64,000 nt of DNA from Pelosinus fermentans DSM 17108 (GTDB taxonomy: Bacteria; Bacillota; Negativicutes; DSM-13327). The notes under the pieces are model-generated. The model ran no database searches and had not been told where the DNA came from. It worked only from the letters and a program-made list of their open reading frames with translations. Below, piece by piece: positions 53,138 to 61,201 of this stretch. The translations under genes were made by a program, and so were the position numbers. The stretch covers positions 2,753,501 through 2,817,500 of the forward strand of contig NZ_AKVN02000001.1 in the NCBI RefSeq assembly GCF_000271485.2. The letters are read 5' to 3'. The stretch's first letter is position 1; each line of letters starts with the position of its first letter.

Positions 53138-55693
53138 TTACTTCTTATAAAAGGTATCTTGTAATGGCAGCTGCGTACGGAATTTGCTGTCTAACCGATA
53201 ATAAGCATGAGAACAAGCTGGAGCCGTCGGAATCAAACATAATTCTCCGCAGCCTTTTGCTCCATAGGTTTCAGGAATTTTGCCCTTCCCCTGCACTAGA
53301 ATGGTTTCCAATTCAGGAGCTTCCGTTGCTCTCATAAGGCCTAATGTGCCAAGTTTGGTCTTTGGATAACCACATTCCACTTTAAACTCTTCCGTCATCG
53401 CATAACCCAATCCCATGATGATGCCGCCTTCAATTTGACCTTCTACAGACTGGATATTAACAGGTGTCCCCACATCATAGGCCGCCACTACTTTTTCAAC
53501 TTTTCCCTCTTTATTCAGGACAACAACCTGTGCTCCATAACTATAACTAACATGACTGATGGGATTGTCTTTAAAAGCCCCCATTGGATCCGTCTTGACA
53601 GAATACTCTCCAGAAAATTCCCGACCTTCCAAATCCGCCAATGTTAATCCTTTATCCATTTCTGCTTTCAATTTTTCGGATCCTCGTCTAACCGCTTCAC
53701 CAGTTACTACCGTTTGCCGGGAAGCTGTACTTGTTCCTGAGTTAGGTGTTCGTATCGTATCGGCTCTTTCGTGTACGATGCAGGAAGGATCTAAGCCCGT
53801 TGTTTCGCACAACACCGTCACACACATGGTTCCAAGACCCTGCCCCATACAAGCTGCCGAAGTTCGAATGTGAACCTTGCCTTGTTCAATGGATAAAATA
53901 CAGCGCCCAATGTCCTTCTTGCCTACACCCGTGCCGCTATTTTTAAATGCTATAGCAATCCCTGCATATGGGTTGGATTCATATACATCCTTAACTGCTT
54001 CCAAACATTCTGCCATGGCGACACTTTCATCGGCAATCTGTCCATTAGGGAGCACCTGCCCGGGCCTTATTGCATTGCGGTAACGTATTTCCCACGGGGA
54101 AATACCCGCCATTTCTGCCAATAAGTTAATATTATTTTCCGTAGCAAAGCAGCTTTGTGTTACACCAAAACCCCGGAATGCTCCAGCAACCACATTATTG
54201 GTATAAACAGACATGCCAAAAATGTCAATATTCTGATAATTATAGGGACCAGCAGCATGAGTACAGGCACGATGCAATACAGGTCCTCCCAGGGATGCAT
54301 AGGCACCTGTATCTGCAATAATAACCGCTTTCATGCCTGTTAAATAACCATTTTCATCACAAGCTGTCGTAAATTCCATTTCCATGGCATGACGCTTAAC
54401 ATGATAGTCCAGACTTTCCTGCCGTGAAAATTTTACTTTAACTGGCTTTTTTGTGTACCATGCCATTAATGCGGCAAGATGTTGAACACTCATATCTTCC
54501 TTACCGCCAAATCCACCTCCCACCAATTGAGTCTGACAATGTACTTTTTCCAGAGGGATCTGAAGCATCAATGCAATTTCACGCTGTTCATCATACACAG
54601 ACTGAGCACCAGAATATAAGAAAATGCCGTCTTCTCCTTCTGGCATGGCAATGGCACATTCCGGTTCCATGAAACCATGTTCTTGAAATGGTGTTTTATA
54701 TTTTCTAGTTACGACATATTTAGAATTTTTAATGGCTTCATCCGCATTGCCTCGTTGAAGAATCGCACGACTCATAACATTTCCATCCGCATGGATCAGA
54801 GGAGCATCTGCCTTTAGCCCATCAGTGGGACAGGTAATCGGTGTTAACTCTGTGTAATCAACTTCTACCAAGTTACAGACTTCATCTAATTTTTCTTTAT
54901 GATAGGTTGCTACCAATGCCAATGAATCCCCTATATATCTAGTTGTTTGCCCCTCAGCAATCATTACGTCCCAATCTTGCTTGGCATGACCGATCACATT
55001 ATGGGGAACATCCTTCGCCAATAAAATTTTTACACAGTCTGGGTGCACTTCTGCCTTACTAATATCTATTTTGTTAACGATCGCTCTTGGATATCGGGAC
55101 CGAACTGTTTTTGCATAAATCATGCCGGGTAATTTAAGATCATCGACAAAAATACCAGTTCCATTTACTTTTTCTGCTACATCAATGCGCTTAAATTTCT
55201 GGGCCACCTTTAATTCACTTGAAGAAATGGGAAGGGGCAGCTCATTCCTGAAATATGCCGCTGCCAATAAAATGGCTTCTTCTATTTTTTTATAACCGGT
55301 ACAACGGCAAAGGTTTCCTCTAATTGCTTTCTTTACCTCTGAAATCGTTGGATTTAGGTTAACATTCAATAATGCCTTTGCAGAAATAATCATACCTGGA
55401 ATACAAAATCCACATTGAACTGCACCTGCTTCGCCAAAAGAATGTTCATAAACAGCCTTTTCCCGTTCGCTTAATCCTTCTACTGTTACAATTTGTTTGC
55501 CTACAAATTTTGAAACTTTTTGCACACAGGCTTTCACTGCTTTTCCATCCACTAACACAGTACATGTTCCACAGGCTCCTTCACTGCAGCCATCTTTTGC
55601 AGAAGTAATTTGCAAATCCTCTCTTAAAAAAACCAATAAAGGTTTGTCAATTTGGGAAACTACCTCTTTACCATTGATATGCAGGGTAAACAT
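53138..55693 (-). CDS. xdhD: Fused [2Fe-2S]/molybdenum hydroxylase (XdhD-like)
   Basis: In this 851-residue fusion the first about 150 residues carry the iron-sulfur part (CSEGACGTCTVLVDGKAVKAC, CGFCIPGM, LCRCTGY). The rest is the molybdenum domain (GGGFGGKEDMSVQ, GAFRGFGVTQSC, GQGLGTMCV, GAKGCGELCLIPTAPA). No FAD domain is present, as in E. coli XdhD. It could borrow the FAD subunit encoded downstream or use another acceptor such as YgfK. AGGAGG precedes the ATG, and a sigma-A-like promoter lies upstream. XdhD-type enzymes are linked to selenium-dependent purine hydroxylation. Confidence 0.92.
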   Translation of the reverse strand: MFTLHINGKEVVSQIDKPLLVFLREDLQITSAKDGCSEGACGTCTVLVDGKAVKACVQKVSKFVGKQIVTVEGLSEREKAVYEHSFGEAGAVQCGFCIPGMIISAKALLNVNLNPTISEVKKAIRGNLCRCTGYKKIEEAILLAAAYFRNELPLPISSSELKVAQKFKRIDVAEKVNGTGIFVDDLKLPGMIYAKTVRSRYPRAIVNKIDISKAEVHPDCVKILLAKDVPHNVIGHAKQDWDVMIAEGQTTRYIGDSLALVATYHKEKLDEVCNLVEVDYTELTPITCPTDGLKADAPLIHADGNVMSRAILQRGNADEAIKNSKYVVTRKYKTPFQEHGFMEPECAIAMPEGEDGIFLYSGAQSVYDEQREIALMLQIPLEKVHCQTQLVGGGFGGKEDMSVQHLAALMAWYTKKPVKVKFSRQESLDYHVKRHAMEMEFTTACDENGYLTGMKAVIIADTGAYASLGGPVLHRACTHAAGPYNYQNIDIFGMSVYTNNVVAGAFRGFGVTQSCFATENNINLLAEMAGISPWEIRYRNAIRPGQVLPNGQIADESVAMAECLEAVKDVYESNPYAGIAIAFKNSGTGVGKKDIGRCILSIEQGKVHIRTSAACMGQGLGTMCVTVLCETTGLDPSCIVHERADTIRTPNSGTSTASRQTVVTGEAVRRGSEKLKAEMDKGLTLADLEGREFSGEYSVKTDPMGAFKDNPISHVSYSYGAQVVVLNKEGKVEKVVAAYDVGTPVNIQSVEGQIEGGIIMGLGYAMTEEFKVECGYPKTKLGTLGLMRATEAPELETILVQGKGKIPETYGAKGCGELCLIPTAPACSHAYYRLDSKFRTQLPLQDTFYKK

Positions 55694-55740
55694 AAATAAC
55701 CTCCTATTCTATAACAATTCAACGATTTATTGTTAAATTT

Positions 55741-55769
55741 ATTATAAAATGGAAGTTATTTTTCATCAA
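55741..55769 (-). promoter_or_regulatory. Promoter of the molybdenum hydroxylase genes
   Basis: TTGATG, a 17-base spacer and TATAAT on the minus strand, about 50 bases before the xdhD-like gene. No sigma-54 motif is present here, so this group is probably controlled differently from the ygeX operon. Confidence 0.7.
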
Positions 55770-55811
55770 ATTCTTTATCAAAAGAACTTGCTTCCTATTC
55801 AGTTCCAACTG

Positions 55812-56774
55812 CTAAAATAATCGGTCAAATTCGCTTTTTGCATATTGACGTACATTGTGTTCAAATTCCTGATATTTTTCCAAAAAATCAATACCCTCTT
55901 TAGTCAAATATGTTTTTCCGCCCTTGCTGCCGCCATGTTTTCTTTCCACCACGGCATAACCTAACTCTTGTTCTAATTCATTTAGCATGTTCCATGCTTT
56001 ACTATACGACAAAGCAATATGTCTGCAAGCGCTTCGTACCGAGTGTGTATCCTGAATCAAAATCAAGAGCAGCTTTGTTCTTGAATTAAAAAACAGCGCT
56101 TCTTTTTCAATACTAATCCTAACAAAAGGATGTAGAATCTGATGATTATGTTTTTTTAAAAGTTGATCTAATCGACCAATAGCATCCGTATCATGAAGGA
56201 TGCCCTCATCTTCTATCGCTATCCATTTCCTTTCCACTCCAATACTTTGAATGGCTCCCCGCATTCCCAGATTCCCCTCATACTTTAGAATTCCAGGAAT
56301 CAATTCAGAAGATACCAATAGAGGATGACCAGCTTTTCCATGATAAGATGGAGAAATTAACTTTTCACCACGTTCCATCATTCTTTGAATCGTATCGGGC
56401 GTAAATAAGGAAATATTTACTGGATTGAAGATTACCTGATCACATTTATTCTGTAAAAACTCAAGTCCGATTTTTGCAGAATCAAACATTTGTGAATTTT
56501 CATACTGTGAATTTCGCAAAAATATGACCCCATAATCTGCTAAATCATGTTCAATTTCTTCAGCTCTATGCCCTGTTATAACTACAATAGGCGAAATTCC
56601 TACTTGCTGAAAGGTTAATACAATTCTTTTTACTATTGTAATAGAGCCAATCTTCAATAGCGGATCTAGTTCGTTTCTTACTGATGCCTTTCCTGCTGCA
56701 ACAATTATGCCACCTGTTGTTTTGTTTTCCTTTTGTTCATACTTAAGCGACTTACTCTGTCCAGGTAGTGTCAA
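55812..56774 (-). CDS. MobA-like/ModE-like fusion regulator
   Basis: This protein of 320 residues joins a MobA/MocA-type nucleotidyltransferase fold (about 20-215) to a C-terminal winged helix-turn-helix of the ModE type (about 225-315, with SYSKAWNMLNELEQELGYAVVERKHGGSKGG). The first part keeps the GGIIVAAGK loop, but the usual SxRMG-K stretch is changed to ASVRNELDPLLK, so it may sense rather than catalyse. It probably regulates the molybdenum hydroxylase genes according to molybdate or cofactor supply. TTG at 56772-56774 fits GGGAGG; an upstream GTG overlaps that site. A perfect palindrome covers the start. Confidence 0.8.
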   Translation of the reverse strand: MTLPGQSKSLKYEQKENKTTGGIIVAAGKASVRNELDPLLKIGSITIVKRIVLTFQQVGISPIVVITGHRAEEIEHDLADYGVIFLRNSQYENSQMFDSAKIGLEFLQNKCDQVIFNPVNISLFTPDTIQRMMERGEKLISPSYHGKAGHPLLVSSELIPGILKYEGNLGMRGAIQSIGVERKWIAIEDEGILHDTDAIGRLDQLLKKHNHQILHPFVRISIEKEALFFNSRTKLLLILIQDTHSVRSACRHIALSYSKAWNMLNELEQELGYAVVERKHGGSKGGKTYLTKEGIDFLEKYQEFEHNVRQYAKSEFDRLF

Positions 56775-56783
56775 ATTTGACAC
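56768..56783. promoter_or_regulatory. 16-bp perfect palindrome at the regulator start
   Basis: GTGTCAAATTTGACAC overlaps the ribosome site and start codon of the ModE-like fusion gene. It is a plausible autoregulatory operator. Confidence 0.5.
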
Positions 56784-56838
56784 CTCCCTTTTTTAAACTC
56801 TCATGAAAACGTGCGTAATATAAAAGTCTAATAAAATT

Positions 56839-56869
56839 TTGACTTTATTCTATTCTATTTTGTGATACT
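56839..56869 (+). promoter_or_regulatory. Weak promoter candidate for nudC
   Basis: TTGACT and GATACT (preceded by TGT) lie 19 bases apart. Transcription would begin at about the first arm of the inverted repeat, so the repeat would form the 5' end of the nudC message. Confidence 0.4.
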
Positions 56870-56875
56870 ATAGTA

Positions 56876-56961
56876 CTAGTACCTTGACCGCATTAAATTT
56901 TGGTTTATCTTGAGGATCGTTTTCCGCCCTAACCTCAAATCTAATCCGGTCAAGGTACTAG
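56876..56961 (+). promoter_or_regulatory. Inverted-repeat leader of nudC
   Basis: A perfect 15-bp repeat, CTAGTACCTTGACCG and CGGTCAAGGTACTAG, encloses 56 bases that contain an inner stem TTGAGG/CCTCAA. As RNA this is a two-tier hairpin ending about 15 bases before the nudC ribosome site. It could be a riboswitch-like element for nudC or act on the divergent regulator. I do not match it to a known class. Confidence 0.55.
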
Positions 56962-56991
56962 AATATATTTGTTACTAAGGTGGTAAATAAA

Positions 56992-57783
56992 ATGGATATT
57001 AAAAATGCATATTGGTTTTTATTTCATGATGATGAGCTTTTAGTCAAAGAAGTGGAAGGAATCAGTACGATCCTTTCAAGTTCTGATATAGAATTATTAA
57101 GACTTAATCCCATCAACATCCAGTGTATTGGTACTCTTCATGAACAAGAATGCTTTATTGCTCACTTAGATGATGAGACAATACCGGAAGATTTCTTTTG
57201 GAAAAAAGTGCGTCCTTTATATGGAAATATGGAAGACGAATGTTTTGGGTATGCTTGCCGCGCGCTTCATATCATAAACTGGATGAAAACCAGTAAATTT
57301 TGCGGTTGCTGCGGAACTCCCATGAAGGTATCCCAGCAAGAACTTGCCATGCAATGTTCAAGCTGCGGTCATATTGTCTACCCCCGCATATCTCCGGCTA
57401 TTATTGTAGCAGTTACAAGAGATGATCAAATCCTTCTAGCACGTTCCAATCGATTCCCGCCTAACCGTTATAGCGTTATTGCAGGTTTTGTGGAGCCAGG
57501 TGAATCACTAGAAGATTGTGTTCAACGAGAACTAAAAGAAGAGGTCGGAGTTGAAGTACATTCTATCCGTTATTTTGGAAACCAACCGTGGCCTTTTCCC
57601 GATTCTTTGATGATTGCCTTTACAGCTCAATGTTCAACAGAAAAAATAACCATTGATAACCAAGAAATTGTAGAAGCCGGCTGGTTTTCTGCTCATAACC
57701 TTCCCGATATTCCGGATAAATTAAGTGTAGCAAGACGACTCATTGACTGGTTCGTAGAAAAACAAACAGTGATTCACACCTAA
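56992..57783 (+). CDS. nudC: NADH pyrophosphatase NudC
   Basis: This 263-residue Nudix hydrolase splits NAD(H) to NMN(H) and AMP and can remove NAD caps from RNA. It has an N-terminal domain, a zinc ribbon (CGCCGTPMK and CSSCGH), the Nudix box GESLEDCVQRELKEEVGVE, and the NudC-specific QPWPFPDSLM. The ATG at 56992-56994 has AAGGTGG eight bases upstream; a GTG four codons earlier overlaps that site. It is divergent from the ModE-like regulator and convergent with ridA. Confidence 0.93.
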   Translation: MDIKNAYWFLFHDDELLVKEVEGISTILSSSDIELLRLNPINIQCIGTLHEQECFIAHLDDETIPEDFFWKKVRPLYGNMEDECFGYACRALHIINWMKTSKFCGCCGTPMKVSQQELAMQCSSCGHIVYPRISPAIIVAVTRDDQILLARSNRFPPNRYSVIAGFVEPGESLEDCVQRELKEEVGVEVHSIRYFGNQPWPFPDSLMIAFTAQCSTEKITIDNQEIVEAGWFSAHNLPDIPDKLSVARRLIDWFVEKQTVIHT

Positions 57784-57811
57784 CCTGACGCCGATTTAAA
57801 GTCCCCTGCCT

Positions 57812-58195
57812 TCACTCCTTTCGTGCAATCATTTCAATTTCAACTTTTGCATTAAGAGGTAATTCAGCTACACCAATGGTTGTCCTTGCAGGATAGGGTG
57901 TTTCAAACTGCTTTTCATACACTTCATTCATAGCAGTAAAGTCACTCATATCCGTTAAAAATACATTCACTTTCACAACATGTTCCGGCGTTAAGTTCGC
58001 AGCGGACAACACATGAAATAAATTTATAAAGCATTGTTTGGCCTGCGCTCCAATATCACCATCCACCAACTTTCCCGTCTTGGAATCAATGGGAGTCTGT
58101 CCGGATAAATACACCATTTCACCACATTCAACAGCATGAGAGTAAGGACCAACTGAAACGGCGCCTGCAGCGCTAAAGGCTTTTCTTTTCGTCAT
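57812..58195 (-). CDS. ridA: RidA-family enamine/imine deaminase
   Basis: This 127-residue YjgF/RidA protein speeds hydrolysis of reactive 2-aminoacrylate to pyruvate and ammonia. Features are GPYSHAVECGEMVYLSGQ, the helix LFHVLSAANLTPEHVVKVNVF, and the substrate-binding arginine in YPARTTIGVAELP, followed by VEIEMIARK. The nearby ygeX enzyme generates 2-aminoacrylate, which gives it a clear role at this locus. It is read convergently with nudC and seems to have its own promoter. Confidence 0.93.
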   Translation of the reverse strand: MTKRKAFSAAGAVSVGPYSHAVECGEMVYLSGQTPIDSKTGKLVDGDIGAQAKQCFINLFHVLSAANLTPEHVVKVNVFLTDMSDFTAMNEVYEKQFETPYPARTTIGVAELPLNAKVEIEMIARKE

Positions 58196-58320
58196 ACTAT
58201 TTGCAACTCTCCTTTTTGTAATCTATGTACTTTGTGACTTATACATTTCAAGTTCCACTATGATGATAAAAATCCTTTAGTCTTAAAAAAAACAGTACGT
58301 CTATTTTATTTTTTTCACAA

Positions 58321-58382
58321 AATACCTCTTTAAGTAGCTTGTATTGGACTCCAAGTCCATATGCTAATCTTAATGAGGTATT
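58321..58382. repeat. Long imperfect palindrome in the ridA-EAL gap
   Basis: Outer arms AATACCTC/GAGGTATT, middle arms TTAAG/CTTAA and AGC/GCT, and inner arms TGGACT/AGTCCA form a 62-base hairpin. The inner part resembles a MerR-type operator. The remainder of 58196-58612 shows nothing else recognisable. Confidence 0.5.
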
Positions 58383-58612
58383 CTATTTATCCACGACTCT
58401 TAATTTTTTTCATTTTCTACATGAAGAAGTATCAACACAATAATTATAACATCGAAACGCAATGAGAATAATTACCCAAATTACATTATCAGATCTACAG
58501 AATCCCATGCTGCATTCCTCCTACAACCAGATATACTGATACAATATCTTATGTTTGATCTCCTCATTAGGTCATTGATTTTATGCAAGCTATGCACTAT
58601 CATCCGTGTAAA

Positions 58613-59129
58613 AACTCGGCTTGCCTCAAATACAAATCGCTGTCAACGTCTCTGCTATCCAATTCCAAGAAAAGCATTTTCTTTCTACTCTGCAAGAAAT
58701 CTTAAGAAATTATAATATGAATCCCGCTTACCTGGAACTTGAATTAACAGAGGGAATATTAATGAGAGATGCCAATACTGCAACCAGAGAACTCCATTTA
58801 TTAAAAGAACTGGGTGTAAAATTATCCATCGATGATTTCGGTACCGGATATTCAAGTTTACAATATTTAAGCCAGTTCCCTATTGATAAACTTAAAATTG
58901 ACCAAACTTTTATTCGAGCAATGGCTACACATGCTTTTCAAGTCTTGCAATTGTAGAATCAATTGTCTCTCTTGCTGAAAAACTACATATTAAAGTAATT
59001 GCTGAAGGTGTTGAAAATAACGAGGAGATAAAGATTTTACAAACATGCGGCTGTACTGAAATACAGGGATATTATTTTTCAAAGCCGTTATCTGCTGACA
59101 AATTCTTCGAATGGTATTATACTAGATAA
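58613..59129 (+). pseudogene. Truncated and frameshifted EAL-domain remnant
   Basis: The sequence encodes the second half of a c-di-GMP phosphodiesterase domain: QIAVNVSAIQF, YLELELTEGILM, LSIDDFGTGYSSLQYL, LKIDQTFI. The frame then breaks near 58920-58945. In another frame it continues with SLAIVESIVSLAEKLHIKVI, AEGVENNEE and GYYFSKPLSADKF to a TAA. The first part of the domain, including the E-x-L site, is missing, and no ribosome site lies ahead. It is a decayed gene, probably from a GGDEF-EAL protein like the one at the right end. Confidence 0.85.
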
Positions 59130-59157
59130 TAAAAACATAGGTGACGAAAATTATTAT

Positions 59158-59197
59158 AAAGAGAAAACCATAGCATCATTGCCATGGTTTTCTCTTA
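59158..59197 (+). terminator. Terminator after the EAL remnant
   Basis: AAGAGAAAACCAT/ATGGTTTTCTCTT hairpin, about 30 bases after the remnant's stop. Its survival suggests the remnant decayed recently. Confidence 0.75.
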
Positions 59198-59270
59198 TGA
59201 CTGAATCTAATACGAATTCATAAATTTTCTTTTAAAATCTACATTATCAAAGCACAAGGAGTTAATATAT

Positions 59271-59954
59271 ATGTACAATATAATCAAAACGATTCTATCT
59301 TCCCTGCAGCAAAAATGGCCTGGATTGTATATTTTAATTGGATTCTTGATTAGTGGGTTCATGTTGGCAGAATTTGCTGAATTGGCATGGAAAACGTTAT
59401 TTGTACGCCAAATGGATCTTTTTGATCAGCTAATCATTGCTCTTGTCCGTTATTATGCCAATCATAATCTTGACATAATCATGATTCATATTACAACGCT
59501 AGGTTCAGCTCCTTTCTACGGAGCATTATCAGTATTGATTCTGATCGGTCTTGCTTTTTTTCGAAAATGGCTGGAGGCTTCTGCATTAACCATTTGTCTG
59601 CTAGGCGGCGGACTGCTTAATTATTTATTAAAACATCTCTTTGTACGTGCTAGACCTGATATGTTCCATGTTATTAAAGAAACAGGGTATAGTTTCCCCA
59701 GTGGGCATGCCATGGTTTCACTATGCTTTTATGGTATGCTTGCATATTTGATCAGCCTTAAGATCTCCTCATGGACTTGGCGATTTATATTATTTATAAC
59801 AACAGCCATCTTTATTGTAATTATTGGAATCAGTCGCATCTATTTAGGAGTACATTATCCCACAGATGTATTAGCAGGATACGCTGCAGGTTCTACCTGG
59901 CTATTTTTTTGTATATCCTTACTTATGTGGTGGGAACACAAAAATAATACATAA
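59271..59954 (+). CDS. PAP2-family membrane phosphatase
   Basis: This 227-residue protein has five to six transmembrane helices and the full acid phosphatase signature on the outer face: KHLFVRARPD (motif 1), FPSGHAM (motif 2) and SRIYLGVHYPTDVLAG (motif 3). It probably dephosphorylates a lipid such as undecaprenyl diphosphate or phosphatidylglycerol phosphate at the membrane. AAGGAG precedes the ATG. It appears to be a single-gene unit. Confidence 0.9.
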   Translation: MYNIIKTILSSLQQKWPGLYILIGFLISGFMLAEFAELAWKTLFVRQMDLFDQLIIALVRYYANHNLDIIMIHITTLGSAPFYGALSVLILIGLAFFRKWLEASALTICLLGGGLLNYLLKHLFVRARPDMFHVIKETGYSFPSGHAMVSLCFYGMLAYLISLKISSWTWRFILFITTAIFIVIIGISRIYLGVHYPTDVLAGYAAGSTWLFFCISLLMWWEHKNNT

Positions 59955-60110
59955 TCAAGTCTGCTTACTATAAATCGATTGATTTATACATATAAACCAT
60001 TTCTATCTGTTTCCTTTTATAGCTATTCTGGGTTTGCATTTTATGGAAAAATGATATAAAATCCAAATGAGCTATTATTAAAATATTGTATATGAAAAGA
60101 GAGGAAGTTC

Positions 60111-60878
60111 GTGGTTACCAGACGTCAATTTTTATTCGGTTGTGCAGGCACTTTGGCCGCCCTCTCTGGAGCATCATTTGCTTCAGAATACAAAAAAATT
60201 AATAAAAGCATACCTATTTTACTATATCATAGAGTGGGTTACCAATTAGATAATTATACCGTTAGCCCTGCACGGTTTGAAGACGATATGAGAACACTAA
60301 ACAGAGAAGGCTACACCTGCTTATCCCTCGCACAAGTTAAACAATATCTACAGTCTAGCCGATCTACACCCCTACCAGATAAATCCATCCTCATCACACT
60401 GGATGATGGTTATCTAGATAATTACATCAATGTCTTTCCAATTCTTCAACAATATAATATGAAGGCTAGTTTTTACATCATTACAGGCATGATTGGAGAA
60501 GATGATCGATTGACAGCTTCTCAAATACGAGAAATGCAAGCAGCAGGTATGGATTTTGGCTCCCACACTGTCACTCACCGATTCCTTAGTGATTTAACTC
60601 CTGCAGAAATGAAAATAGAGTTAACCAAATCTAAATTTACCTTAGAGCAACTTTTAGGAAAGGGTATAGACTTTATCGCTTATCCTGGCGGCAGCTATAA
60701 TCCTCAAACACTTACCATTGCTAAGGAAGCCGGATATGAAGCAGGTCTTTCAACCCACTATGGCTATGAAATGTTTCATAGTCCGTTTGAAATGAAAAGG
60801 ATTCCGCTTTTTCATTATGATCGGTCTATTACGTACGTAATGCTGCGCAAAGGTCTCCTTCCGACCTTACTTCAATAG
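60111..60878 (+). CDS. Tat-exported polysaccharide deacetylase
   Basis: This 255-residue protein starts with a twin-arginine signal (TRRQFLFGCAGTLAALSG) and is therefore probably exported folded. The NodB domain follows: ILITLDDGYLDN (metal-binding DD), GSHTVTHRFL (HxxxH) and FIAYPGGSYNP. It should remove N-acetyl or other acyl groups from a cell-envelope glycan. The start is GTG at 60111-60113 behind GAGGAAG. A hairpin follows the gene. Confidence 0.88.
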   Translation: MVTRRQFLFGCAGTLAALSGASFASEYKKINKSIPILLYHRVGYQLDNYTVSPARFEDDMRTLNREGYTCLSLAQVKQYLQSSRSTPLPDKSILITLDDGYLDNYINVFPILQQYNMKASFYIITGMIGEDDRLTASQIREMQAAGMDFGSHTVTHRFLSDLTPAEMKIELTKSKFTLEQLLGKGIDFIAYPGGSYNPQTLTIAKEAGYEAGLSTHYGYEMFHSPFEMKRIPLFHYDRSITYVMLRKGLLPTLLQ

Positions 60879-60956
60879 ATTGGCCTTTTGCTATCAAAAT
60901 CGTTCCACTAATGAGGGAAAGAGTAGCTTACCTTTAGTAAAATCAATTTTAACCGA

Positions 60957-60996
60957 TGCAGCCTGCTATCATTTTTCTAAATGATAGCAGGCTGCA
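60957..60996 (+). terminator. Perfect 16-bp hairpin after the deacetylase
   Basis: TGCAGCCTGCTATCAT/ATGATAGCAGGCTGCA with an 8-base loop, about 80 bases after the stop. There is no T-run, so it may stabilise the mRNA end instead of terminating. Confidence 0.6.
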
Positions 60997-61201
60997 CTGC
61001 TAGGTTTACGAAATATCTATATTTTTTACAAATTAAGTAATTTCCAGAAGGAGTTCATCTATAAAATGTGTAATATTTAATAGTATTGGGTCTTAATTGA
61101 TGAAATAAATATACGTTTCAAATCAATATTCATATAATTCTGAAATATGATTTAACAATAAAATCCATAGTTTTACATACTGCTACTTAAGGAGCTAATG
61201 C

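Noticed and set aside
53138-55693. Fused hydroxylase as nicotinate or CO dehydrogenase
   Set aside because: Motifs are shared across the family, but the neighbouring guanine deaminase, purine permease and ygfK set favours a purine substrate.
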